This document shows, piece after piece, positions 46,708 to 56,074 of a stretch of DNA of 64,000 nucleotides. The number at the start of each line of letters is the position of its first letter. The stretch's first letter is position 1. The translations under genes and the position numbers were made by a program. The notes beneath the pieces are model-generated. The model was given only the letters and a program-made list of their open reading frames with translations, made no database searches and was not told the origin of the DNA. The stretch covers positions 4,960,001-5,024,000 of the forward strand of contig NZ_CP080521.1 of NCBI RefSeq assembly GCF_019468565.1, read 5' to 3'. The DNA comes from Pseudonocardia sp. DSM 110487 (GTDB lineage: Bacteria; Actinomycetota; Actinomycetes; Mycobacteriales; Pseudonocardiaceae).

Positions 46708-47745
46708 GTGAGCGTGCAGGAGTCCGTCCCGAGCCCGGCGAGCGAAGGGGAGCGCCTCGAGCGCGTCGTCTTCGAGATCAAGCGTGTGATCGTCGGTCAG
46801 GACCGGTTGGTCGAGCGGATGCTCGTCGGCCTCCTGGCCCGCGGCCACCTCCTGCTGGAGGGGGTGCCGGGTGTCGCGAAGACCCTCGCGGTGGAGACGG
46901 TGGCGAAGGTGGTGGGCGGCAGCTTCTCGCGCCTGCAGTTCACCCCGGACCTCGTGCCGGCCGACATCCTCGGTACCCGCATCTACCGGCAGGGGCGCGA
47001 GGAGTTCGACGTCGAGCTCGGGCCCGTCGTCGCCAACTTCGTGCTCGCCGACGAGATCAACCGCGCGCCGGCGAAGGTGCAGTCGGCGATGCTCGAGGTG
47101 ATGGCCGAGCGGCACCTGTCGATCGGCGGCCAGACGTTCCCGATGCCCGACCCGTTCCTGGTGCTCGCCACGCAGAACCCCATCGAGAACGAGGGCGTCT
47201 ACCCGCTGCCGGAGGCCCAGCGCGATCGGTTCCTCTTCAAGATCATCGTCGAGTACCCGGGTGTGGAGGAGGAGCGGGAGATCGTCTACCGGATGGGCGC
47301 GGAGCCGCCCGTCGCGCAGCAGGTGATCGATCCCGTAGAGCTCACGCGGCTGCAGAAGGTGGCCACGCGGGTGTTCGTGCACCACGCGCTCGTCGACTAC
47401 GTGGTGCGCCTCGTGGTCGCCACCCGCACGCCGGGGGAGCACGGGCTGTCCGACATCGCGAGCTGGGTGTCCTACGGCGCATCGCCGCGCGCCACGCTCG
47501 GCATCGTCGGCGCCGCTCGGGCGCTCGCGCTGGTCCGCGGCCGTGACTACGTGCTGCCGCAGGACGTGCTCGACGTGGCGCCCGACGTGCTGCGCCACCG
47601 GCTGGTGCTGTCCTACGACGCGGTGGCCGACCAGGTGCCGATGGACCACATCATCTCCCGGGTGCTCGCCACGGTGCCGCTGCCGCAGGTGAGCGCGCGG
47701 CCCCAGAGCGGCCCGGCGCCGTTCCCGGCGGGCAGCTCGGCGTGA
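46708..47745 (+). CDS. MoxR family AAA+ ATPase
   Basis: 345 residues, AAA_3 domain. Walker A is GVPGVAKT, Walker B FVLADEINRAP, and ATQNPIENEGVYPLPEAQRDRF carries sensor 1 and the arginine finger. MoxR proteins act with DUF58 and VWA partners as chaperone-like systems for metalloenzyme or surface-protein maturation. GTG start. First of three genes in an operon with DUF58 (4-base overlap) and VWA (directly adjacent). Confidence 0.93.
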   Translation: MSVQESVPSPASEGERLERVVFEIKRVIVGQDRLVERMLVGLLARGHLLLEGVPGVAKTLAVETVAKVVGGSFSRLQFTPDLVPADILGTRIYRQGREEFDVELGPVVANFVLADEINRAPAKVQSAMLEVMAERHLSIGGQTFPMPDPFLVLATQNPIENEGVYPLPEAQRDRFLFKIIVEYPGVEEEREIVYRMGAEPPVAQQVIDPVELTRLQKVATRVFVHHALVDYVVRLVVATRTPGEHGLSDIASWVSYGASPRATLGIVGAARALALVRGRDYVLPQDVLDVAPDVLRHRLVLSYDAVADQVPMDHIISRVLATVPLPQVSARPQSGPAPFPAGSSA

Positions 47746-48704
47746 GCCGTACGGACGTCCGCGAGAACGGCCCACCCGAAGGCGGCGGTGCGCCGCTGAC
47801 GCCCCCCTCGTTCCGGGAGGGGCGGATGGAGGCCGCGCTGCGCACGCTGGAGCTCACCGTGCGCGGCCGGCTGGACGGGCTGCTGCAGGGCAACCACCTC
47901 GGGCTCGTGCCAGGGCCGGGCAGCGAGCCGGGGGAGTCGCGGCTCTACGTGCCGGGCGACGACGTGCGGCACATGGACTGGGCCGCGACGGCCCGCACCA
48001 CCGCGCCGCACGTCCGCGAGACGATGGCCGACCGGGAGCTGGAGACCTGGGTCGTCGTGGACCTGTCCGCCAGCCTCGACTTCGGCACCACCACCTGCGA
48101 GAAACGCGACCTCGCGATCGCGGCCCTCGGCGCCGTCACCCACCTCACCCGGGGCGGGGGCAACCGGATCGGTGTGCTCGTCGCCACCGGGGAGAAGCTC
48201 GTGCGCATCCCGGCGCGCGGCGGCCTCGCCCACGCGCAGGGCATGCTGCGGCGCGTGGCGAGCACCCCGCGTGCGCCCGAGGGCACCCGCGGGGACCTCG
48301 CGGCGGCGATCGAGCAGCTGCGCCGCCCACCGCGAAGGCGCGGGCTCGCGGTCGTGATCTCCGACTTCCTCGGCGAGCCGGACTGGGAGCGTGCGCTGCG
48401 CGCACTGTCGGCGCGGCACGAGCTGCTCGCCGTCGAGGTCCTCGACCCGCGCGAGCTGGAGCTCCCCGACGTCGGCACGGTGGTGCTGGCCGATCCGGAG
48501 AGCGGCCGCCAGCGGGAGGTGACGATCACCCCGCTGCTGGCGCGCGAGTTCTCCGCGGCGGCGGCCGAGCACCGCGAGCAGGTCGCGGCCGCGCTGCGCC
48601 GGTGCGGGGCGGCGCACCTCATCCTGCGCACCGACTCGGACTGGATCGCCGACGTGGTTCGGTTCGTCCTCGCCCGCAAGCGCGCCTGGTCCGGAGGGCG
48701 GTAG
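47742..48704 (+). CDS. DUF58 domain protein
   Basis: 320 residues. The hallmark PGDDVRHMDWAATART of DUF58 lies near residue 70, followed by a VWA-like fold beginning WVVVDLSASLDFGTT (DxSxS metal-binding pattern) and ending with VVISDFLGE. No membrane helix is seen. Overlap of GTG with the moxR stop shows coupling. It is the usual partner of MoxR; client proteins are not identifiable here. Confidence 0.9.
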   Translation: MSRTDVRENGPPEGGGAPLTPPSFREGRMEAALRTLELTVRGRLDGLLQGNHLGLVPGPGSEPGESRLYVPGDDVRHMDWAATARTTAPHVRETMADRELETWVVVDLSASLDFGTTTCEKRDLAIAALGAVTHLTRGGGNRIGVLVATGEKLVRIPARGGLAHAQGMLRRVASTPRAPEGTRGDLAAAIEQLRRPPRRRGLAVVISDFLGEPDWERALRALSARHELLAVEVLDPRELELPDVGTVVLADPESGRQREVTITPLLAREFSAAAAEHREQVAAALRRCGAAHLILRTDSDWIADVVRFVLARKRAWSGGR

Positions 48705-49688
48705 ATGTTCTCGCACCCCTGGTGGCTGCTGCTGCTGGCCGTGGTGGCGGCCTTGGTGGCCGGCTACGTGCTGCTGCTGCGCAGGCGCCGCCGCGACACG
48801 ATCCGCTTCACCAACCTGGAGCTGCTCGACCGGGTGGCCCCGAAGCGGCCGGGCTGGTACCGGCACCTCCCGGCGGCGGCGCTCATCGTCGCGCTCACCG
48901 TGCTCACCATCGCGCTGGCCGGCCCGCAGGCGGAGGCGCGGGTGCCGCGCAACAGGGCCACGGTCGTGCTGGTGATCGACGTGTCGCTGTCGATGCAGGC
49001 CACCGACGTCGAGCCGAGCCGGTTGGCCGCGGCGCAGGTGGCCGCGAAGGCGTTCGCCGACCAGCTCACCCCCGGGATCAACCTCGGCCTCGTGTCGTTC
49101 GCGGGCACGGCGGCCGTCCTCGTGTCGCCCACGGTCGACCGGGATCCGATCAAACGGGCCGTCGACGGGCTGAAGCTGTCCGAGTCCACCGCCACCGGCG
49201 AGGCGATCTTCGCGGCGATCCAGTCGGTGGAGACGTTCTCGCAGGCCATCGCGGGCTCGGCGGAAGGGCCGCCGCCTGCACGGATCGTGCTGATGAGCGA
49301 CGGCAAGCAGACCGTGCCCGGTGGTGTGATGCCCGAGGAGGAGCCGCGCGGGGCGTTCACCGCGGCGCGGGCGGCTGCGGAGGCGTCGATCCCCGTGTCC
49401 ACGATCTCGTTCGGCACCGACTACGGCACGATCGAGATCAACCCGGGGGAGCGCACGCCCGTAGCCGTCGACGACGCGTCGATGCGCCAGATCGCCGACC
49501 TGTCCGGCGGCCAGTTCTTCACGGCGGCGAGCGAGGGCGAGCTGCGGCAGGTCTACGCCGACCTGTCCGACCAGATCGGCTACGAGGTCCGCCGGGTGGA
49601 CGTCAGCAGGCCATGGCTCGCGGGCGGCGCCCTGCTCCTGGTGGTGGGCCTCGGTGCCGGCATCGCGCTGGGGCGCCGCCTGCCCTGA
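48705..49688 (+). CDS. membrane-anchored von Willebrand factor A (BatA-like) protein
   Basis: 327 residues. Two hydrophobic helices near the N-terminus (after FSHPWWLLLLAVVAALVAGYV and around residue 60) and one at the C-terminus flank a VWA domain with the MIDAS motif VIDVSLSMQATD. It starts immediately after the DUF58 stop. With MoxR and DUF58 it forms the common three-gene module thought to assemble or remodel envelope complexes. Confidence 0.9.
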   Translation: MFSHPWWLLLLAVVAALVAGYVLLLRRRRRDTIRFTNLELLDRVAPKRPGWYRHLPAAALIVALTVLTIALAGPQAEARVPRNRATVVLVIDVSLSMQATDVEPSRLAAAQVAAKAFADQLTPGINLGLVSFAGTAAVLVSPTVDRDPIKRAVDGLKLSESTATGEAIFAAIQSVETFSQAIAGSAEGPPPARIVLMSDGKQTVPGGVMPEEEPRGAFTAARAAAEASIPVSTISFGTDYGTIEINPGERTPVAVDDASMRQIADLSGGQFFTAASEGELRQVYADLSDQIGYEVRRVDVSRPWLAGGALLLVVGLGAGIALGRRLP

Positions 49689-49906
49689 CGGGCCCGCCGG
49701 ATTCGGCTGTGGCACGCGGTGGAACATCCCCCGGGCGTCCGTGGTTGGATACACGAGGTCGTTCGGTTTCCGTGTTCGTGTCTTATGCACGCCGCAGGGA
49801 TCTGACTCGGGGCCACGGGCTCGGCATCACAAGGACGCCGACCCGTAGCCACGAGCCCGGCCGGGCCCGCAATCAGCGGGCCGATCAACCTGCGAGGAGC
49901 AGAGCA

Positions 49907-50110
49907 GTGGCACAGGGAACTGTGAAGTGGTTCAACGGCGAGAAGGGCTTCGGCTTCATCGCCACCGACGGGGGCGGCGCTGACGTCTTCGTGCACTACT
50001 CCGAGATCGACGCTGGCGGATTCCGCAGCCTCGAAGAGGGGCAGCGCGTGGAGTTCGAGGTCGGCCAGGGCGCCAAGGGCCCGCAGGCCACCGGCGTGCG
50101 CGTCATCTGA
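49907..50110 (+). CDS. cold-shock domain protein
   Basis: 67 residues, single cold-shock domain with RNP1 KGFGFIAT and RNP2 VFVHYSEI. It binds single-stranded RNA/DNA as an RNA chaperone. GTG start after GAGGAGC. The 218-base spacer upstream probably includes a long untranslated leader, as for other csp genes, and a strong terminator follows. Confidence 0.94.
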   Translation: MAQGTVKWFNGEKGFGFIATDGGGADVFVHYSEIDAGGFRSLEEGQRVEFEVGQGAKGPQATGVRVI

Positions 50111-50125
50111 CGTAACCCGTTCGCA

Positions 50126-50160
50126 CAGGAGCCCGCCCCCTTACCGGGGGCGGGCTCCTG
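50126..50160 (+). terminator. strong intrinsic hairpin after cold-shock gene
   Basis: A perfect 15-bp stem (CAGGAGCCCGCCCCC and its complement) with loop TTACC, then TCGTTCC. It begins 16 bases beyond the csp stop and also serves the convergent TetR gene. Confidence 0.88.
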
Positions 50161-50182
50161 TCGTTCCGGCGGGTTCGGAACA

Positions 50183-50872
50183 CTAGGTTTCGGCGTTCAG
50201 CTGGCGGCGCAGGCCGCCGATCACCACGTCGAGGCCCTCGTCGAGTTCCTGGAGCCCGTCGTAGGCGGCCAGCTCGGCGGCGAGCGAGCGGATACGGGGG
50301 AACTCCCGCGCGGGGAGCCGGTGCAACCCGAGCCGCAGCAGATCGTCGGTCTCGTCCGGGTCGTGCATGCGTTCCTGCAGCTCGTTGAGCACGTGCCCCT
50401 GCAGGAATCCCATGTAGAGCCGGTAGGCGTGCAGCGCGCTACGTGGGTCGAAGCCTGCCCCGATGAGCAGTTCGAGCAGCTGCTCGAGCGGGCGCAACGT
50501 CCCGAGCGGGCGCAGCGCGAGGGGCGTGGCGAGCGGACGGGTCACCAGCAGCGGCACGACGTGGGGGTGCGCCCGCGCGATTTCCCGGAAGCTGCGTGCC
50601 GCGCGGCGCAGTACGTCTTCCCAGCCCGCGCCCTCTGCAGTGGGGATGTACAGCTCGCCGAGTACGAGCTCGACGACGCCGTCGAGCAGCGCGTCCTTGC
50701 TCGACGCGAACCGGTAGAGGCGCATCGGGTCGCGGTCGAGCGCTTTGCCGATCCGGCGCATGGACAGCGCGTCCACCCCGTCGGCGTCGATGAGGGCCAA
50801 CGCCGTTTCGAGCACCTCGTGACGGGTCAGCGCGGGTCGCCGTCGGACGTGGCGTTGCGTGTCGGCCGTCAT
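50183..50872 (-). CDS. TetR family transcriptional regulator
   Basis: 229 residues. The HTH reads EVLETALALIDADGVDALSMRRIGKALDRDPMRLYRFASSKDALLDGV, of the TetR/ActII type, with a TetR_C-like ligand domain. It is divergent from an acyl desaturase gene 108 bases away. Two GTAGC palindromes lie between them, so desaturase control is likely, with an acyl-CoA or related lipid as a possible ligand. Confidence 0.88.
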   Translation of the reverse strand: MTADTQRHVRRRPALTRHEVLETALALIDADGVDALSMRRIGKALDRDPMRLYRFASSKDALLDGVVELVLGELYIPTAEGAGWEDVLRRAARSFREIARAHPHVVPLLVTRPLATPLALRPLGTLRPLEQLLELLIGAGFDPRSALHAYRLYMGFLQGHVLNELQERMHDPDETDDLLRLGLHRLPAREFPRIRSLAAELAAYDGLQELDEGLDVVIGGLRRQLNAET

Positions 50873-50902
50873 CTCACCCCTTGGCCCGTTGAGGAACTTG
50901 CC

Positions 50903-50936
50903 GCTACAGCGTAGCGTCTACACCGTAGCGCTACGG
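50903..50936. promoter_or_regulatory. paired GTAGC palindromes between TetR and desaturase genes
   Basis: GCTAC-AGC-GTAGC (50903-50915) and CCGTAGCGCTACGG (50923-50936, perfect) are dyads eight bases apart in the divergent promoter region, suiting a TetR dimer pair that controls both genes. Confidence 0.7.
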
Positions 50937-50979
50937 CGCTGCTTACCTGTGCCCCGATACTCGAGGAGAACCGCCGAAC

Positions 50980-51930
50980 GTGACGACCACGACCGCCCAG
51001 GAGCGCCCGGCGCGCGACGGCGGCCCGAAACCCACCCTCGACGGACGTCGCCCACACGGCGAGAGCACCCTGGTGTACGTCTTCGTCGTCCTCCCGATGC
51101 TCGCGCTGCTGGTCGCGGTGCCTTTCGCTTGGGGGTGGGGCCTCAGCTGGCTGGACATCGGCCTTGCGATCGGCTTCTACCTCCTCTCCGGCTTCGGCGT
51201 CACGGTGGGGTTCCACCGGCACTTCACCCACCGCTCCTTCGCGGCCAACCGGGTGCTCCGCAACGCCCTCGCCATCGCGGGCAGCCTCGCGCTGCAGGGC
51301 GACGTCGTCACCTGGGTCGCCGACCACCGCCGCCACCACGCCTACTCCGACAAGGAGGGCGACCCGCACTCGCCGTGGCTGTTCGGCACGACGCCGGCCG
51401 CGCTCGCGCGGGGTTTCTGGCACTCCCACACCGGTTGGTTGTTCGGTCGCGACCGCACCAACGCCGCCCGGTTCGTCCCCGACCTGCTCGCCGACCGCGA
51501 CATCGCCCGCATCGGCCGTCAGTTCGCGCTCTGGACGGTCGTCAGCCTGCTCGCCCCCGCCCTCATCGGCGGTCTCGTCACGATGTCGTGGTGGGGTGCG
51601 CTCACCGCATTCTTCTGGGCAGGGCTGGTGCGCGTCGGGGTGCTGCACCACGTCACCTGGTCGATCAACTCGATCTGCCACATGCTGGGCGAGCGCCCGT
51701 TCGCGAGCCGTGACAAGGCCGGCAACGTCTGGCCGCTCGCGATCCTGTCGATGGGCGAGTCGTGGCACAACCTGCACCACGCCGACCCGACCTGCGCCCG
51801 CCACGGCGTGCGGCGCGGCCAGATCGACATGTCCGCCCGGGTGATCTGGGCCTTCGAGAAGCTCGGCTGGGCCACGCAGGTCCGCTGGCCGACCGCGGCT
51901 CGCCTGACCCGCCTCGCCCGGCCCGCCTGA
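50980..51930 (+). CDS. acyl-CoA desaturase (fatty acid delta-9 type)
   Basis: 316 residues with four hydrophobic helices and the three His boxes of membrane di-iron desaturases: HRHFTH, HRRHH and HNLHH. ICHMLGERPF, between the last two boxes, is typical of the DesA3-like actinobacterial enzymes. It inserts a double bond into saturated acyl-CoA and adjusts membrane fluidity. GTG start. Regulation by the divergent TetR protein is likely. Confidence 0.92.
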   Translation: MTTTTAQERPARDGGPKPTLDGRRPHGESTLVYVFVVLPMLALLVAVPFAWGWGLSWLDIGLAIGFYLLSGFGVTVGFHRHFTHRSFAANRVLRNALAIAGSLALQGDVVTWVADHRRHHAYSDKEGDPHSPWLFGTTPAALARGFWHSHTGWLFGRDRTNAARFVPDLLADRDIARIGRQFALWTVVSLLAPALIGGLVTMSWWGALTAFFWAGLVRVGVLHHVTWSINSICHMLGERPFASRDKAGNVWPLAILSMGESWHNLHHADPTCARHGVRRGQIDMSARVIWAFEKLGWATQVRWPTAARLTRLARPA

Positions 51931-51965
51931 TCGCGGACCGCGACTTCACAAGCAGGGAGACGCCC

Positions 51966-52228
51966 GTGCAGCTTCCCGAGGACGTCATCGAGTCGTTCGC
52001 CGCGCTCGACCGGGCCAGGCTCACGAGGATGGACGACGGCGCCCGCGCGGAGCAGCTCCATGCCCGGCAGGCGCTCCTGGAGTACCTCGAGGCGCTCTGG
52101 CAGGACGTGCGGCGGTCCGGCGAACATCCCGATGTGGGCGAGAAGTACCACGCGCTCGCGATCGTCCGGGAGATGACCCGCTCGCTGACCGCGGTCGCAT
52201 TCGACGCGGTCTACGACCGCCAGACGCC

Positions 52229-52232
<4 letters not shown>
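51966..52232 (+). CDS. hypothetical protein, small and acidic-helical
   Basis: 88 residues, not recognised. It is predicted mostly helical (VIESFAALDRARLTRMDD, QALLEYLEALWQDVRR, IVREMTRSLTAVAFDAVYD), without signal peptide, Cys motif or membrane segment. The GTG follows AGGGAG by six bases. Its stop overlaps the GTG of the sigma factor gene, so it is cotranscribed with it and could in principle modulate it. That is inference from position only. Confidence 0.7.
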
Positions 52233-53182
<950 letters not shown>

Positions 53183-53422
53183 CCGAGGCATCGCCGCGGG
53201 CCGCGGCCCGATCGGTTAACGCCGGGACGCCGACGAGCGAGACAGTGGCATCCGAGCGGTGCTCGGGTCGGCCTCGAGTTGCAGGCCGGAGCCGATGCCA
53301 TCGACGTCATCCTCTCGATCCACGGTGTGGTGCAGGGCCGAAGGCGCCCCTGCCGGGACAGCGTTGTTCACACGTCGCCGTCCCCCGCAGTTCCCGCCGC
53401 CCGGGATTCGGAGGTCACCTCG

Positions 53423-54880
53423 ATGACCCCTCTGACCATCACACCCGCCGACACCGCGCCTGCCGACACCGCGCCTGCCGAGACCCCGCCCACGCCGCGC
53501 CTCACGTCGATCGTCAAGGCCTACGACGTGCGTGGAATCGTCGGCGAGCAGCTGACGTCCGCCGTCGCCGAGGCCATCGGCTGGGCCTTCGGCCGCTTCG
53601 TCTACGACGAGGCGGACGACCCGGCCGAGCCGCGTAGCTCGGCGGTCGTGATCGGGTACGACATGCGTGACTCGTCGCCGGTACTGGCCGCCGCGTTCGC
53701 GGAGGGGGTGACCGCAGCGGGACTGGACGTGGTGATGCTCGGGCTCGCCTCGACCGACATGGTGTACTTCGCCTCCGGCACCCTCGACCTGCCCGGTGCC
53801 ATGTTCACCGCGTCGCACAACCCGGCCCGGTACAACGGGATCAAGCTGTGCATGGCGGGCGCGGCGCCGCTCAGCCTGGACACCGGCCTGGCCCGGGTGC
53901 GGGACGTCGCCCAGGCGGTCCTCGACGGCGTCGTGCACCGTCCGATCCTCCCGTCCGGTGTCGTCACCGAGCGGAACCTGCTGGCCGACTACGCGGACTA
54001 CCTCAACGAGCTGGTGGACCTGTCGTGGATCCGCCCGTTGCACGTCGTCGTGGATGCCGGCAACGGGATGGCCGGCTACACCGTCCCCGCCGTCCTGGAC
54101 CACCCGCGGCTGCAGGTCAGCGGCATGTACTTCGAGCTCGACGGCACCTTCCCGAACCACGAGGCCAACCCGCTCGAGCCCGCGAACCTCGTCGACGTCC
54201 AGGGGGCCGTGCGCCGCGTTGGCGCCGACGTCGGCCTCGCCTTCGACGGCGACGCCGACCGATGCTTCGTGATCGACGAGCTCGGCAGGCCGGTGTCGCC
54301 GAGCGCGATCACCGCACTGGTGGCGTCGCGCGAGCTGGCGCGCTCTCCCGGCTCGACCGTCCTCTACAACACCATCTCCTCACGGGCCGTGCCGGAGATC
54401 ATCGCCGAGTCCGGTGGCCGAGCCGTCCGGACGCGGGTCGGGCATTCCTTCATCAAGGCGGAGATGGCGGCGACCGGGGCGGTGTTCGGGGGCGAACATT
54501 CCGCGCACTACTACTTCGCGGACTTCTTCAACGCCGACACCGGCATGCTCGCGGCCCTGCACGTGCTGGCGGCGCTGGGAGGGCAGGAGCGACCCCTGTC
54601 CGAGCTGGTGGCCGAGTTCGAGCGGTACAGCCGCTCCGGAGAGATCAACACGCCGGTGGCCGACGCCCTCGCCGTGCTCGGGCGGATTCGCGGGTGGGCC
54701 CGGGAGCGCGGGGCGGAGGTCGACGAGCTCGACGGCGTGGAGGTGCGCCTGCCCGACGGGCAGTGGTTCAACGTCCGGGCGAGCAACACCGAACCCCTGC
54801 TGCGGCTGAACGTCGAGGCGCCGACGAGCCAGGCCATGGGTGGGCTGCGCGACGAGATCCTCGCCCTGATCCGGAGCTGA
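53423..54880 (+). CDS. manB: phosphomannomutase/phosphoglucomutase ManB
   Basis: 485 residues of the alpha-D-phosphohexomutase family. Ser-131 in TASHNP is the phosphoserine, DGDADR (Asp-275/277/279) binds magnesium, GEHSAHYYF recognises sugar and RASNTEPLLRLN binds phosphate. It converts mannose-6-P to mannose-1-P, feeding GDP-mannose. ATG at 53423 follows GGAGG by eight bases. The N-terminus has a short tandem PADTA repeat. It is immediately upstream of a ManA-like gene and heads the surface-glycan region. Confidence 0.92.
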   Translation: MTPLTITPADTAPADTAPAETPPTPRLTSIVKAYDVRGIVGEQLTSAVAEAIGWAFGRFVYDEADDPAEPRSSAVVIGYDMRDSSPVLAAAFAEGVTAAGLDVVMLGLASTDMVYFASGTLDLPGAMFTASHNPARYNGIKLCMAGAAPLSLDTGLARVRDVAQAVLDGVVHRPILPSGVVTERNLLADYADYLNELVDLSWIRPLHVVVDAGNGMAGYTVPAVLDHPRLQVSGMYFELDGTFPNHEANPLEPANLVDVQGAVRRVGADVGLAFDGDADRCFVIDELGRPVSPSAITALVASRELARSPGSTVLYNTISSRAVPEIIAESGGRAVRTRVGHSFIKAEMAATGAVFGGEHSAHYYFADFFNADTGMLAALHVLAALGGQERPLSELVAEFERYSRSGEINTPVADALAVLGRIRGWARERGAEVDELDGVEVRLPDGQWFNVRASNTEPLLRLNVEAPTSQAMGGLRDEILALIRS

Positions 54881-54883
54881 GCC

Positions 54884-56035
54884 GTGGACGTGATGATCCT
54901 CGGCTGTGCGGACGATCGGGCGGACGATCGGGCGGACGGTGGGCCGCCCGCCGAGGCGATCGCCCTCGACCCCGTGGCCGCCCTCGGCGCCGACGTGGCC
55001 GCCGAGTTCGGCCCCCGGCTGCCGTTCCTGCTGAAGCTGGTGGCGGACGCGCCGCTGTCCCTGCGGGTTCACCCCTCAGCTCGGCAGGCGCGCGCAGGCT
55101 TCGCGCGTGAGGAAGCGAGCGTGGTGCCGATCGACCCCGGCAGCCGCAGCTACCGGGACCCGTACGCCAAGCCGGTGCTCGTCTGCGCACTCACCGAGTT
55201 CCACGCGCTGTGCGGGTTCCGGGACGCCACCGGCACGCTCGCGCTCTTCGACGGTCTCGACGTCCCCGCGCTGCGTCCGTGTCGGGGGCTGCTCGCCGCG
55301 CACCCCACGCGGGCCGGCATGCGGCTGCTCTTCTCGGCGATCATGCAGATGCCCGACGAGCGCCGCGTCGCGCTGCTGGAGGCGCTCCTGGTGGCCTGTG
55401 CCGCCCGCCTGGAGGTCCCCGAGTACCGCACGGCCGTGGAGCTGCACGAGCGCTATCCCGGCGACCGGGGCGTGCTGGCGTCGCTGCTGCTCAACCGGGT
55501 CGCGCTGGCGCCGGGTGATGCGCTGTTCGTGCCGCCCGGGACCCTCCACGCCTACGTGGCGGGCGTCGGTGTCGAGGTCGCGGGCAGCTCCGGCAACGTC
55601 CTGCGCTGCGGCCTGACACGTGAGCACGTCGACATCGCGGAGCTGGTGTCGGTCGTCGACTTCTCGACGGGACCGGTGAACGTCGTGCGGGGCCGCCCCG
55701 TCGAGAGAGGCGAGCTCGCCTACCCGGCGCCCGCGGGGGAGTTCCGGCTGTCGCGGATCGACCTGGGAGCCGAACGCGTCCTGCGGCACAGCGGCCCGCA
55801 GGTGCTGCTCGTCGTGGCCGGCGAGGTCACCGCCGTCGACGCGGCCGGGGTGACGCGGCGGGCCAGGCGCGGTCAGTCGCTCTGGGTGCCCGCGGGCGCA
55901 GGGCCGGTGCGGTTGTGCACCGCGGGCGGAGCGCCGAGCACCGCCTTTCGCGCCACCGACGGGCTCGCCGGCCAGTGGCGCCTGCCCGGCGGGCGCTACG
56001 CGGGCGCGGCACCCGCCGCGCGATCCGCAACCTGA
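54884..56035 (+). CDS. mannose-6-phosphate isomerase-like protein, shortened and with altered zinc ligands
   Basis: 383 residues, type I ManA fold lacking roughly the first 50-60 residues of usual enzymes (no YAWGS or E-x-W-x-G-x-H-P start). The zinc motif Q-x-H reads RVHP (Arg-61, His-63), KPEL reads KPVL (Val-98 for Glu), and the last ligand His-222 (LHAY) is kept. GSSGNVLRCGLT remains typical. It may be inactive, use another metal geometry, or have evolved a new role. GTG at 54884, four bases after manB; an in-frame ATG follows at codon 4. The N-terminal codons include a tandem DDRAD repeat. Confidence 0.82.
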   Translation: MDVMILGCADDRADDRADGGPPAEAIALDPVAALGADVAAEFGPRLPFLLKLVADAPLSLRVHPSARQARAGFAREEASVVPIDPGSRSYRDPYAKPVLVCALTEFHALCGFRDATGTLALFDGLDVPALRPCRGLLAAHPTRAGMRLLFSAIMQMPDERRVALLEALLVACAARLEVPEYRTAVELHERYPGDRGVLASLLLNRVALAPGDALFVPPGTLHAYVAGVGVEVAGSSGNVLRCGLTREHVDIAELVSVVDFSTGPVNVVRGRPVERGELAYPAPAGEFRLSRIDLGAERVLRHSGPQVLLVVAGEVTAVDAAGVTRRARRGQSLWVPAGAGPVRLCTAGGAPSTAFRATDGLAGQWRLPGGRYAGAAPAARSAT

Positions 56036-56056
56036 CCACCAGTCCGATCCCTAGCA

Positions 56057-56074
56057 GTCCGATCCCTATCGGAC
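56057..56074. terminator. bidirectional hairpin between convergent genes
   Basis: GTCCGAT-CCCT-ATCGGAC, a perfect 7-bp stem that overlaps the stop codon of the SGNH gene and lies 22 bases after the ManA-like stop. Confidence 0.5.

Noticed and set aside
47613..49790. 725-codon minus-strand open frame opposite the moxR-DUF58-VWA genes
   Set aside because: Composition is Arg/His/Gly-rich without any domain, and three clear overlapping genes occupy the plus strand.
53183..53422. Coding frame between the sigma factor and manB
   Set aside because: The manB frame is open upstream to 53279, but GGAGG eight bases before ATG 53423 and the lack of motifs upstream favour the shorter start; otherwise only a GC-rich CCGCGGGCCGCGG hairpin was seen.
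56041..56070. Tandem repeat AGTCCGATCCCTA
   Set aside because: Only two units, and they are explained by the terminator stem; no array.
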